A stretch of DNA of 64,000 bases from Lysobacter sp. Root76 (GCF_001428685.1 NZ_LMIK01000004.1:314233-378232); one strand, 5' to 3'; shown: positions 17,508 through 25,987, numbered from the stretch's first letter. Made by a program: numbers and translations. The notes: a model not told the origin generated them from the sequence alone.

Positions 17508-18104
17508 TCAGACGGCGCGCGCAACCACGCACAGCGCCGGTTGTATCTGGCCTATCGGCCGCATCGGCGCGCGATCCACCCGTTCGATCGCATACGCCTC
17601 GCGCTCCAGGTTCTGCCTCAGCACGGCTTCGATCTTGATCAGGGCATCCGCGCTTGGCGGCTGATAGGCCAGATACAACCGGCCCTGCGGCGCGAGCAGC
17701 CCGCGCAGGCGCGACAGCTCCGGCGCGGCGCCGGTCCAGAACAGGTTGAGGTTGACCGCGACGATGCGTTGGTAGGCTTGGCCGGGCTCGGTCTTCGCGA
17801 GCTCAGCCTTGGCAAAATCGGCCTTGGCGAAATCGGCCTTGGCGAAATCGGCCTTGGCAATATCGGCGACGCGGAAACTCGCCGCCCCCGAAGCCACCGC
17901 ATCGGAGTTGCGCCACACCGCCGCGGCGATCGCGCTAGAGGAACGGTCGATCCCGAGATAACGCCCGCGCGACAGCCGCGGCAGCAGCAGCGCGGCCAGC
18001 GTGCCGTTGCCGCAGCCCAGTTCCAGTACCGCATCGGCGGGCTGCGGATCGAGCAGGTCCGCCATCCAGCTCAAGCGTTCCGGGACGCGCCCGGCACCAC
18101 TCAT
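17508..18104 (-). CDS. Class I SAM-dependent methyltransferase
   Basis: 198 residues. Motif I 'VLELGCGNGTLAALLL' (residues ~25-40), then 'YLGIDRSSSAI' for the acidic ribose-binding residue, and 'VAVNLNLFWTG' as motif IV. This is a small Rossmann methyltransferase of the Methyltransf_25 kind; the acceptor is unknown. Residues ~80-103 are a run of 'AKADF'-type pentapeptides encoded by a 15-bp tandem repeat, which sits between motif II and motif IV and is probably a surface loop. Its ATG overlaps the stop of a 35-codon ORF (ATGA), implying translational coupling. Confidence 0.85.
   Translation of the reverse strand: MSGAGRVPERLSWMADLLDPQPADAVLELGCGNGTLAALLLPRLSRGRYLGIDRSSSAIAAAVWRNSDAVASGAASFRVADIAKADFAKADFAKADFAKAELAKTEPGQAYQRIVAVNLNLFWTGAAPELSRLRGLLAPQGRLYLAYQPPSADALIKIEAVLRQNLEREAYAIERVDRAPMRPIGQIQPALCVVARAV
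17806..17865. repeat. 15-bp tandem repeat inside methyltransferase gene
   Basis: Four head-to-tail copies of GCCTTGGC(A/G)A(A/T)ATCG at 17806, 17821, 17836 and 17851. The period is a multiple of three, so copy-number change would keep the frame. Confidence 0.85.
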
Positions 18105-18208
18105 GCGGACATCGCCGCGCCGACATCCGCGCCCGTGCGCATCGGAGCCGGCTGCTTGGAAACCGGGCGCATCGCAGCGTCGCTGCGCCGTATCGACAGC
18201 CGTGTCAT
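18101..18208 (-). CDS. Small ORF (35 aa) coupled to methyltransferase
   Basis: 35 codons from ATG 18208-18206, preceded by GGAGGA five bases upstream, one of the best ribosome sites in this region. The TGA stop overlaps the methyltransferase ATG as ATGA. The peptide is basic in its first half (MTRLSIRR...), has four internal Met, and ends GAAMSA; no Cys, no membrane span. It could be a leader peptide, a coupling ORF, or a substrate or partner of the methyltransferase. Real translation is supported by the SD and the overlap only. Confidence 0.5.
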   Translation of the reverse strand: MTRLSIRRSDAAMRPVSKQPAPMRTGADVGAAMSA

Positions 18209-18371
18209 CGTCGTCCTCCGCGATCGGATCCGCAGCTTAGCCAGCGCGGCGCCGGCGCGCATGGGCCGGCCCGCCGTATCTCTCGATTTCCGCTTGTGCT
18301 GGTCGCCGCATCGGACCACCTGAATCTAGACCTGCGCCTGCGTTCGGGCGAAAGCGTGCGCCGCCGAGCGC

Positions 18372-19340
18372 TCAGGGGCTGGCGACCGGCGGATCCTCGT
18401 CGCTGCGCACGCGTGCGCGGCCGGCGCGTTTGGCGCTGTACAGACCGTTGTCGGCGCGCTTCAGCAGGCTTTCGGCGGTCTCCTCGCCGGCCGGCAGCGC
18501 GGTGGCGATGCCGATGCTCACCGTGACCATGCCGTGTTCGCTGGCCGAATGCGAGATGCCGAGCGCGCGTACCGCGCGTTCGACGTTCTCGACCGCGATC
18601 CGCGCGCCCTGCAGATCGACCTCCGGCAAGAGGCAGGTGAATTCCTCGCCGCCGGTACGCGCGACCAGATCGCCCGGTCGCGCCAGGCTGCGTTCGATCG
18701 CCGCGGCGACCTGACGCAGGCAATCGTCGCCGGCGAGATGGCCGTAGGTGTCGTTGTAGGCCTTGAAGTGGTCGATATCGATGATGCCGGCCGACAGCGG
18801 CTGGCCGCCGCGGCGGCAGCGCTGCCATTCGCGCACCAGGCGCTCGTCGAACTGGCGCCGGTTGGCGACGCCGGTGAGGCCGTCGACCCAGGCCATGCGC
18901 CGCAGCAGGTCCGACTGGTGCTTCAGCGTCAGATGCGCGCGCACGCGGTTGCGCACGGTCAAGGCATTGATCGGCTTGGTGATGAAGTCGACCCCGCCGG
19001 CATCCCAGCACGCGGCCTCCTCGGCCGGATCGTCCAGGCTGGTGACGAAGATCACCGGGATGCTCTGGGTTTTAGAATCGGCCTTGAGCGCGCGGCAGAC
19101 CTCCAGACCGCTGAGGTCGGGCATGACCACGTCCAGCAACACCAGGTCCGGCGGAGTCTGCTGGCAGAACTCCAGGGCCTGGGCGCCGTTGGTGGCCATG
19201 AACACGTCGTGGTCGGGCGAAAACACCTCATACAGGGCGCGGATGTTGATCGGCTGGTCGTCCACGACCAGCAATCGCGCACGTCGCGAAGCGGTCGCCG
19301 TTCCTGGCAAGGCTTCTACGTCGAACAAAATCACGCTCAT
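18372..19340 (-). CDS. Response regulator with GGDEF domain (diguanylate cyclase)
   Basis: 322 residues. REC domain ~21-140: acidic pocket D27/D28, phosphoacceptor D70 in 'LLDVVMPD', T100, K122. GGDEF domain ~150-310: active site GGEEF at 230-234, with an intact inhibitory I-site RPGD at 221-224, exactly five residues before it. Predicted to make c-di-GMP when phosphorylated and to be product-inhibited. ATG 19340 is only one base from AAGGA; a GTG at 19334 has better spacing and may be the true start. It lies 7 bp after the hybrid kinase stop, so the kinase is the obvious phosphate source. Confidence 0.93.
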   Translation of the reverse strand: MSVILFDVEALPGTATASRRARLLVVDDQPINIRALYEVFSPDHDVFMATNGAQALEFCQQTPPDLVLLDVVMPDLSGLEVCRALKADSKTQSIPVIFVTSLDDPAEEAACWDAGGVDFITKPINALTVRNRVRAHLTLKHQSDLLRRMAWVDGLTGVANRRQFDERLVREWQRCRRGGQPLSAGIIDIDHFKAYNDTYGHLAGDDCLRQVAAAIERSLARPGDLVARTGGEEFTCLLPEVDLQGARIAVENVERAVRALGISHSASEHGMVTVSIGIATALPAGEETAESLLKRADNGLYSAKRAGRARVRSDEDPPVASP

Positions 19341-19347
19341 ATCCTTG

Positions 19348-22300
19348 TCATTCCGATCGGGCCAGCAGGCGGCCGCAGAGCTCGGCCGCCGTGGCGAAGT
19401 CGAACTGGGCCAGGGCAGCGGCCATCTGCCGATGCTCGCCCGGGTGATGGCGGGCCAAGCCCGCTTCCAGAGAGTGGAATACGTCCAACGCGCCCAGGTT
19501 GGAGGCGATCAGCAGGTCGCGCAGGCGCTGCAGGGTCGGTCGCGGCAGCGGCGCGGCGTCGGCATCGGGCGGCGGCTGCTCGGCGTCCAGCGCTCCCAGG
19601 CGCTCGCGCACTTCCGCGGCGGCGTCATTCAAGGCGCCGCGCAAGGCGCCCAACTGCAGGGTCCGCAGCCAGTCTTCGCCGGCGCCGGCGATGGCTTTTT
19701 CCTGCAGTTCGGCCAACTGCGCCAGGCGCATCGCGCCGACCGTGGCGGCCACGCCGCGGAGCGTATGCAGCTCGCGCATGGCGTCTTCGCGCCGCTTGGA
19801 ACGCAGTGCGGTCGCGAGTTCGCCCATGATCTGGGTGCCGCCGTCGGGGAAGCCGCGCAGCACGTCGGCGTAGACGTGGCGCTTGCCGCCGAAGCGGGCC
19901 AGCGCGGCTTGCCAATCCAGAACGGGAGGCTCGCCATTCGCAGACTTCGCGGTCTTCGTCGGCTTGGGGGATGCCGGGGCGGGTCGCTCGTCGTTCGGCG
20001 GCTCCGCGCTGGGCAGCATCGCCAGCGATGCGGCCTCGTTGGCTGCCGGCGGCGGCGGTGCCGGCTGTGCGGACGCGGTGGCGGGTTCGGACTCCGTAGA
20101 TGCGAATTCAGTGGATGCGGAATCAGTGGATGCGGATTCCGCGGGCGCGGATAGCGTGGGGCCCGATTCCGCGGGCTTGGGTTCCGTCGTCGCCGGCTCG
20201 GCAGGCGTGGACCTTGCCGGGACCGGCGGCGCCACGACGTCGTCATTGGACGCAGGCTGGACCGGCGCTCGCGCGCCCTCGCCGGTCGCAGGCCGGATCG
20301 GCGATGCGGCCGCGTCGTTCGACGCGGGCGGCAATGTCGGCGGCGCGCCGTTCGCCGCGCTCCCGGTCCAATGCAGCAGGCGTTCGACCAGGGTGTCCAG
20401 ATCGAAAGGCTTGCCGAGGTGGTCGTTCATGCCTGCGGCCAGGCAGGCTTCGCGGTCGGACGGCAGCACGTTGGCGGTCATGGCGATGATCGGCAGCTTG
20501 TTCAGGCCGAGATTGCTGCGGATGCGCCGGGTCGCGGTGTAGCCGTCCATGTCCGGCATCTGGATGTCCATCAGCACGACGTGGTACTTGCCGCCCTGGC
20601 CGCCCAGCATCTGCAAGGCCTTGGCGCCGCCGCCGGCCACGGCCACGCGCGCGCCTTCGCTTTCGAGCAGATCGGTCACCACCTGCTGGTTGGTCGGGTT
20701 GTCCTCGACCACCAGCAGCGACATGCCGGCCAGGCGATTGCGCGAGGCCTGCAGCGGCGCCGGATCCGGCAGCGGCGGCGGCAGGCCCTGGCCGGAGCGC
20801 GCGTCGGCGACCGCGTCGATCAGCATCGCCACCGTCACCGGCTTCATCAGGAAACCGTCCAGCACCGTCTGTTCGCGGCCCAGGCGCTCGACCAGCATCT
20901 CGCGGCCGTGCGCGGTGACCATCACGATCAGCGGGGCCTGCGTGCCGCCGATCAGCTCGCGGATGCGGCGGCCGGTCTCCCAGCCGTCCAGCCCCGGCAT
21001 GCGCCAGTCGAGGAAGATCACCTCGTAGGGCGGACCTTCGCCGGCGGCACGTTCGACGAACTCCAGCGCTTCCTCGCCGCTGCGCGCGGCGTCGGCCTTC
21101 CAGCCGATCGACTGCACCATCGCCAGGATCGCGTTGCGCGCGCTGTCGTTGTCGTCCACCACCAGCGCGCGCAGTTCGCGCAGCCGTTCCGGCGGCCCGG
21201 CCGCGGCCTGGGACGGCTCGCTGGGCAGGTCCAGGGCGATGTCGAAGAAGAAGCGGCTGCCGCGGCCGCGTTCGCTTTCCACGCCCAGCTCGCCGCCCAT
21301 CAGGCGCACCAGGCGCTGGCTGATCGCCAGGCCCAGGCCGGTGCCGCCGAAGCGGCGGGTGGTCGAGGCCTCGGCCTGCGAAAAGCCTTCGAAGATCGCG
21401 GCCAGCTTGTCCTCGGCGATGCCGATGCCGCTGTCGCGCACTTCGAACGCCAGCGACACCCGGCTTTCGTCGCGCGCGGACACGCGCACCATCAGCACCA
21501 CTTCGCCGTAGTGGGTGAACTTGATCGCGTTGCCGACCAGGTTGATCAGCACCTGCTGCAGGCGCAGCGAATCGCCGACCACGCGTTGGGGCACGCGTTC
21601 GTCGATGTCGAACACGATCTCGATGTCCTTGTCGCCGACGTTGGCGCTCAGGATCACCGAGATGTCGCGCAGCACCTGCTCCAGCTCGAACTCGTGCGAC
21701 TCCAGAGTCTGCCGGCCGGCTTCGATCTTGGAGAAATCGAGGATGTCGTTGAGGATGCCGAGCAGGGTCTTGGCTGCGGTCTCGGTCTTGTTGACGTAGT
21801 CGAACTGGCGCAGGTCCAGGCTGGTCTTCTGCAGCAACTGCAGCATGCCCAGGATCGCGTTCATCGGCGTGCGTATCTCGTGGCTCATGTTGGCCAGGAA
21901 ATCGCTTTTGGCCTTGCTCGCCGCCTCCGCCGCCGCGACGGCATCGACCATCGCCGCCTCGGCGGTGCGCTGCACGGTGATGTCTTCGGCGATCGACCAG
22001 GTATAAGGCCTGCCGTCGATGCGCAGCGCCACGCCGTTCAAGCGCACCGGCACGCGCCCGCCGTCCCGGCGCACGAACTGCTTCTCGTAAGGGCCATAGC
22101 GGCCGCTGCTCTGCAGGGTGCGCAGGACCGCCCTCTCCTGCTGCTCGTACTCCTTGGGCGTGATCTTGCCCTGGTCGAGCGTACGCAGTTCCTGGTCGGT
22201 GTAGCCGGTCAGGGTGCGGAACTCTTCGTTGAACTCGACGAAGCGGCCGCTCTCGTCGGTCAGGGCGATGCCCAGCGGCGACAGTTCGAACAGGCCGCGC

Positions 22301-24186
22301 AGCTTGCGCTCGTTGGTCTCCAGCGCGGCTTCGCGGCGCTTGCGCTCGCGCAGGTCGACGGCGATGCCGAGGTAGCCGACCACTTCGCCGTCGCTCTTGC
22401 GCAGGGCGCTGACGTTGAGCAGCACCGGGATGCGCTCGCCGCTCTTGGTGATGTAGGTCCACTCGTTGGAATCGGGCTCGATCCGCGCCTTGGCCACGAA
22501 CACCTCGAAGCCCGGATCGATGCGCCGGCTCAGTTCCATCTGCAGCGCGTGCGCGCGCTCGGCCATTTCGATCGGGTCGTGGAACAGCGCCGGGGTTTCG
22601 ATCCCGACCACTTCGTCCGCGGCGTAGCCCAGGATCGCCTCGGCCGCGGGATTGAACAGGGTGATCCTGCCTTCCGGGTCGGAGGCGATGATGGCGTAGC
22701 CGGCGTTGGCCAGGATCGCGCGCTGCAGCGCCGAGTAGGCCTGCAGCTCGGCGGTGCGCTCCTCGACCTGGTGCTCCAGCGTCGCGTTGAGCTGCATGAT
22801 CTCGGCCTGCGATTCCTTGCGCTCGGCGATGTCGCGCAGGGTCGAGGCCACGCCGACCACGCGCCCGCTGCCGCTGCGGATCGGCGCGGCGGAAATCTCC
22901 ACGTACAGCAGCGAGCCATTCTGGTGGCGGCGGATGGTCTCGATCGCAACCGCTTCCTCGCCCGCCAGAGCACGCTGCAGGATCTGGCCGTCCTCGCGTA
23001 TGCGTTCGAACGGCACCACCAGTTCGACCAGGGAGCGCCCGATCGCCTCCTCGGCCTTGTAGCCGAACATCTGCTCGGCGGCGCGGTTCCACTCGGTCAC
23101 GCGGCCGTCGGGCGAGGTGCCGATGATGGCGTCGTGCGAGCTTTCCACGATCGCCGCCAGGCGCGCGCTCTGCGCGATCGAGCGGCGCTTGCGTTCGTTC
23201 GCGCCCAGGAACACGTACAGCATCACCGCCAGCAGCGCGCCCAGGGCGGCGATCGACGCGGCCACGCGCAGCGGCTGCGGCAGGTCCAGCGCGGCGATGG
23301 TCGCCGGCTGGGCTTCGACATCCAGGCGCCACTGGCGCCCGTACATCGGCAGCACCTGCGAGCGCGAGCGGCTTTCGTCGATGCCGTCGGCGGCACCGTC
23401 GGATGCGTAGATGCGCTCGCTGCGCGCCGGGTCGGTGACGTCGGTGAGGGCGAAGCCGTAGTCGGCATGGGTCGCGCCGAAGTCGGCCAGGATCTCGTCG
23501 GTGACCAGCGGCGCGTAGACCCAGCCGATGCCCGCCGCTTCGGCCTGCGCCGGAGCGCGGTTCTGCGTGCCTTCGTACACCGGCAGCAGGAACAGCATGC
23601 TGCGGTTGGGCTTGCCCTTGGCCTGGACCAGGGTGATCGGTCCGGTCAGGGTCGGACGGCCGCTCTTGAGCGAGGCCAGCGCGGCTTCGCGGCGATTGCG
23701 CTCGGAGGCGATATCCAGGCCGAACGCGACGCGGTTGCCGGCTTCCGGTTCGATGTACTTGATCAGGAACTTCTCGCCCTTGTGCGGGGCGAGCTGCTGG
23801 ACCTTGACGTCGCGCAGGCCTTCGGCGCGCAGCCCGGCCAGGAACGAGGATTCGCGACCGGCCGGCACCCGCACGATGTAGCCGAAGCCGCGCGTGCCGG
23901 GGAATTCGTGCGCGACTTCGCGCGACTCCATGTAGCGGTGGAAACGTTCGCGATTGATCGATCCGCCGGCGCCGATGACCGCGCCGCGCGCCCCGCGCAG
24001 GCCGTACTCATAGGTCTGGAAACGCACGGCCAAGTCGGCCGCCGCGTTCTGCACCAGGCGGTCGAGCAGGCGCTGGGTGCGCTCCTGGTTCCCGGAATGC
24101 TGGCGCAAGCCCACCATCACCGCGCCGGCCAATCCCAGCAGCAGTACCAGCAGCGCCAGACGGGCAGGGCTACGCAGACGACGGAT
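19348..24186 (-). CDS. Hybrid sensor histidine kinase, CHASE-PAS3-HisKA-HATPase-REC2-HPt
   Basis: 1612 residues if translation starts at the ATC at 24186. No ATG, GTG or TTG precedes TTG 24132 in frame, yet the 18 codons before it encode a basic start and most of the first membrane helix, and GGGAGG stands 8 bases before the ATC. Order in that numbering: TM1 ~8-27; periplasmic CHASE-type domain ~60-270; TM2 ~305-328; PAS ~340-455, ~485-615, ~625-745; HisKA with H769 in NMSHEIRTP; HATPase (NAIKF, DSGIGI, GGTGLGL); REC1 D1060; REC2 D1207; Ala/Pro/Ser/Glu linker ~1280-1420; HPt with H1474 in HTLRG. A full phosphorelay in one chain, feeding the downstream GGDEF regulator. Confidence 0.9.
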   Translation of the reverse strand: MRRLRSPARLALLVLLLGLAGAVMVGLRQHSGNQERTQRLLDRLVQNAAADLAVRFQTYEYGLRGARGAVIGAGGSINRERFHRYMESREVAHEFPGTRGFGYIVRVPAGRESSFLAGLRAEGLRDVKVQQLAPHKGEKFLIKYIEPEAGNRVAFGLDIASERNRREAALASLKSGRPTLTGPITLVQAKGKPNRSMLFLLPVYEGTQNRAPAQAEAAGIGWVYAPLVTDEILADFGATHADYGFALTDVTDPARSERIYASDGAADGIDESRSRSQVLPMYGRQWRLDVEAQPATIAALDLPQPLRVAASIAALGALLAVMLYVFLGANERKRRSIAQSARLAAIVESSHDAIIGTSPDGRVTEWNRAAEQMFGYKAEEAIGRSLVELVVPFERIREDGQILQRALAGEEAVAIETIRRHQNGSLLYVEISAAPIRSGSGRVVGVASTLRDIAERKESQAEIMQLNATLEHQVEERTAELQAYSALQRAILANAGYAIIASDPEGRITLFNPAAEAILGYAADEVVGIETPALFHDPIEMAERAHALQMELSRRIDPGFEVFVAKARIEPDSNEWTYITKSGERIPVLLNVSALRKSDGEVVGYLGIAVDLRERKRREAALETNERKLRGLFELSPLGIALTDESGRFVEFNEEFRTLTGYTDQELRTLDQGKITPKEYEQQERAVLRTLQSSGRYGPYEKQFVRRDGGRVPVRLNGVALRIDGRPYTWSIAEDITVQRTAEAAMVDAVAAAEAASKAKSDFLANMSHEIRTPMNAILGMLQLLQKTSLDLRQFDYVNKTETAAKTLLGILNDILDFSKIEAGRQTLESHEFELEQVLRDISVILSANVGDKDIEIVFDIDERVPQRVVGDSLRLQQVLINLVGNAIKFTHYGEVVLMVRVSARDESRVSLAFEVRDSGIGIAEDKLAAIFEGFSQAEASTTRRFGGTGLGLAISQRLVRLMGGELGVESERGRGSRFFFDIALDLPSEPSQAAAGPPERLRELRALVVDDNDSARNAILAMVQSIGWKADAARSGEEALEFVERAAGEGPPYEVIFLDWRMPGLDGWETGRRIRELIGGTQAPLIVMVTAHGREMLVERLGREQTVLDGFLMKPVTVAMLIDAVADARSGQGLPPPLPDPAPLQASRNRLAGMSLLVVEDNPTNQQVVTDLLESEGARVAVAGGGAKALQMLGGQGGKYHVVLMDIQMPDMDGYTATRRIRSNLGLNKLPIIAMTANVLPSDREACLAAGMNDHLGKPFDLDTLVERLLHWTGSAANGAPPTLPPASNDAAASPIRPATGEGARAPVQPASNDDVVAPPVPARSTPAEPATTEPKPAESGPTLSAPAESASTDSASTEFASTESEPATASAQPAPPPPAANEAASLAMLPSAEPPNDERPAPASPKPTKTAKSANGEPPVLDWQAALARFGGKRHVYADVLRGFPDGGTQIMGELATALRSKRREDAMRELHTLRGVAATVGAMRLAQLAELQEKAIAGAGEDWLRTLQLGALRGALNDAAAEVRERLGALDAEQPPPDADAAPLPRPTLQRLRDLLIASNLGALDVFHSLEAGLARHHPGEHRQMAAALAQFDFATAAELCGRLLARSE

Positions 24187-24200
24187 GGGCTTCCCCTCCC
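24184..24200 (-). promoter_or_regulatory. RBS plus candidate ATC start codon of the hybrid kinase
   Basis: Minus-strand order: GGGAGG (24200-24195), eight further bases, ATC (24186-24184). It decides the start because every standard start codon downstream would cut away the first membrane helix. Confidence 0.5.
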
Positions 24201-24349
24201 AAGACGGACTAGCCGACGTTAGCAGAGGCGTCGTGGAGATTCCGAGTGGGAATGCGCGGATTCAGCTTCGCCATCGGCTTTCACGCCTGCGCGCGCGCTG
24301 CACGACGGGGTGCGCATGAGGCCCAAGCGACGCGCATGGTCGGCGACCG

Positions 24350-24412
24350 ATAGTCAAGCGACCGCTTTACAATTGCCGGGGCCGGTCTAAACTCAAGCGC
24401 ATGCTTGACTAT
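24350..24412. promoter_or_regulatory. Promoter and operator of the ArsR gene
   Basis: TTTACA (24366-24371), 16-bp spacer, TAAACT (24388-24393) predicts initiation at about 24400, i.e. at or just before the ATG at 24401; there is no Shine-Dalgarno, so the mRNA is probably leaderless. TCAAGC-GCAT-GCTTGA (24393-24408) is an inverted repeat over the start codon, and ATAGTCAAGC at 24350-24359 is the inverse of GCTTGACTAT at 24403-24412. Autorepression is likely. Confidence 0.5.
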
Positions 24413-24775
24413 TCACCGAACCTGGACCGGGTGTTCCACGTCCTCGCCGACCCGACCCGGCGCGCGATGATCGAGCGCCTGGACACCGGTCCCGCCACCG
24501 TCAGCGAGCTGGCGCAACCGCTGGCGATGTCGCTGGCCGCCGTGGTGCAGCATCTGCAGGTGCTCGAGGACAGCGGCCTGGTGCGCAGCCAGAAGACCGG
24601 CCGGGTGCGCACCTGTCGGCTCGACCGCGACGGCCTGGGCGCGGCGCAGCGATGGATCGATCAGCACTCCAGCGAAGTCCGGCTCGAACGCCCCGCCCCC
24701 TACCTCGCCGCCACGCCCCGGCCGGCGCCGGAACCCGCGCGCAAATCCGCCGGCCGCAAGCGCCGGCAACCCTGA
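24401..24775 (+). CDS. ArsR-family winged-helix regulator
   Basis: 124 residues. 'VFHVLADPTRRAMIERL' and 'TVSELAQPLAMSLAAVVQHLQVLEDSGLV' are the ArsR/SmtB fold, here of the type without metal-binding Cys that is often paired with SRPBCC/AHSA1 and YciI genes. A YciI-type gene follows after 135 bp and an SRPBCC gene lies just beyond on the other strand, which fits. The Pro/Arg/Lys-rich C-terminal tail (~95-124) is an extension. Start decided by ATG 24401, which overlaps the operator; leaderless translation is inferred. Confidence 0.9.
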   Translation: MLDYSPNLDRVFHVLADPTRRAMIERLDTGPATVSELAQPLAMSLAAVVQHLQVLEDSGLVRSQKTGRVRTCRLDRDGLGAAQRWIDQHSSEVRLERPAPYLAATPRPAPEPARKSAGRKRRQP

Positions 24776-24910
24776 CCGCCGCCGACCCCGCTCGCGACAG
24801 CCTCGCCGTCGACGTATCGATGCTTGAACACGATTCTGCCGGCCGGGTGCCTTGCGGTGCGGATACGGTGGCTGCACATTGTCGGCCTCCCTTCCGCCAC
24901 GAGTACCCGC

Positions 24911-25285
24911 ATGAAGTTTCTGGTGATGATCTACAACGACCACAGCCTGCTCGGCGAGATCCCCGCCGCCGAGGCCGACACCATGATGCGCAACTGTCTG
25001 AGCCACGCCGACGAGCTGCGCGACCAAGGCTACCTGCTGGACTCGCAACAGCTCGAAGCGCCGGTCACCGCCAAATCGGTGCGCGTGCGCAACGGCCGCA
25101 CCACGATCACCGACGGCCCCTTCGCCGAAACCAAGGAATACCTGGGCGGCTTCAACCTGATCGAAGCCGAGAACATGGACGAGGCCCTGCGCATCGCGGC
25201 CGAATTCCCCTGGGCCGACTCCGGCTGCATCGAAGTGCGCCCGGTGCGCGATCTGGGCGAAGTTCGGCGCCGGGTCGGCGCCTGA
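24911..25285 (+). CDS. YciI-like (DGPF domain) protein
   Basis: 124 residues. 'KFLVMIYNDH' opens a dimeric alpha+beta-barrel domain, and 'TDGPFAETKEYLGGFNLIEAENMDEALRIAAEFPW' carries the DGPF motif plus the conserved strand after it. Such proteins are often encoded next to ECF sigma factors or ArsR regulators; their chemistry is mostly unknown. It follows the ArsR gene on the same strand. Cytoplasmic. Confidence 0.9.
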   Translation: MKFLVMIYNDHSLLGEIPAAEADTMMRNCLSHADELRDQGYLLDSQQLEAPVTAKSVRVRNGRTTITDGPFAETKEYLGGFNLIEAENMDEALRIAAEFPWADSGCIEVRPVRDLGEVRRRVGA

Positions 25286-25298
25286 GTTCTTAGTTGTT

Positions 25299-25324
25299 GC
25301 GGTCGCAGCAGGCGCTGCGACCGC
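25299..25324. terminator. Hairpin between convergent YciI and SRPBCC genes
   Basis: Perfect 10-bp stem GCGGTCGCAG/CTGCGACCGC with a 6-nt loop. No clear T-tract, but it sits where both genes need to end. Confidence 0.5.
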
Positions 25325-25363
25325 GTCTTGCCGCTTCCTGCCCTGATTGCGTTTGCAGGCCGA

Positions 25364-25786
25364 TCAGGCTCCGGCGCCCTGCTTGGCGCCGCCGGCGTCG
25401 CGCTCCAAGGTGCGCTTCATGGTGTGCAGGGCCACGTCGATCATCCCGGCGACCTGCGCCGTCAGTTCGTTCGGCAACAGGTCGGCGATCCACACCAGGC
25501 GGGTACCGCCGTTCTCGGTATACGCCTGCACCGAGGCGTTGTAGTGGCGGAACGGGTCGCCCACCACCGCCCAGGCCACGCGCCGGCGCACCGGATCGAC
25601 GTCCAGGATCGGCTCGCTCACGCGCAGGCCGTTGCCGAAGGTCACCATGCGGGTATCGCCTTCGAGGCGGCAGTCGGTGACGAAGCCCGGCACCAGCCGC
25701 TCGTGGATGCGCCCGACATCGCGCAGGGCCTGCCAGACGAACTCCGCGGGCGCGTCCACCCAGATTTCCTGCTGGATCGATGCCAT
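25364..25786 (-). CDS. SRPBCC-family protein (polyketide-cyclase-like)
   Basis: 140 residues. 'IQQEIWVDAPAEFVWQALRDVGRIHERLVPGFV' is the start of a START/SRPBCC helix-grip fold, with strands to 'GTRLVWIADLLPNEL' and the long C-terminal helix 'MIDVALHTMKRTLE'. The fold binds hydrophobic ligands in the cytoplasm; the ligand is not predictable. It converges on the YciI gene, and the three genes ArsR/YciI/SRPBCC form a common kind of neighbourhood. Confidence 0.85.
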   Translation of the reverse strand: MASIQQEIWVDAPAEFVWQALRDVGRIHERLVPGFVTDCRLEGDTRMVTFGNGLRVSEPILDVDPVRRRVAWAVVGDPFRHYNASVQAYTENGGTRLVWIADLLPNELTAQVAGMIDVALHTMKRTLERDAGGAKQGAGA

Positions 25787-25941
25787 GCACGCTCCTGCGC
25801 CGACGCTACGGCATATGGGGGAGCGCCGATTTTGAACCGCGGCCGGTTACGGCGTTGTCCAGGCACGATCCAATCGACGTGCAGTCTCGGCTGTTGCGAC
25901 AGCGCGCCGGCAAGCTGTCCGTCTCCTCGTCAGGGAGATCT

Positions 25942-25987
25942 CCGGGGCGGCACGCGGATGGGCCCGCGCGCCGTCCCGGATTTTTTT
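25942..25987 (+). terminator. Strong intrinsic terminator on the plus strand with no plus-strand gene before it
   Basis: 16-position stem (25942-25957 against 25964-25979; one A.C mismatch and one G.U pair), a 6-nt loop and seven consecutive T after an A. Both flanking genes are on the minus strand, so what it ends is unclear. Confidence 0.7.

Noticed and set aside
20371-24222. Open frame of almost 1300 codons on the plus strand across the hybrid kinase gene
   Set aside because: GC-rich third positions keep antisense frames open; the minus strand encodes clear kinase motifs along the entire length, and the plus frame is an unstructured Ala/Arg/Gln/His mix.
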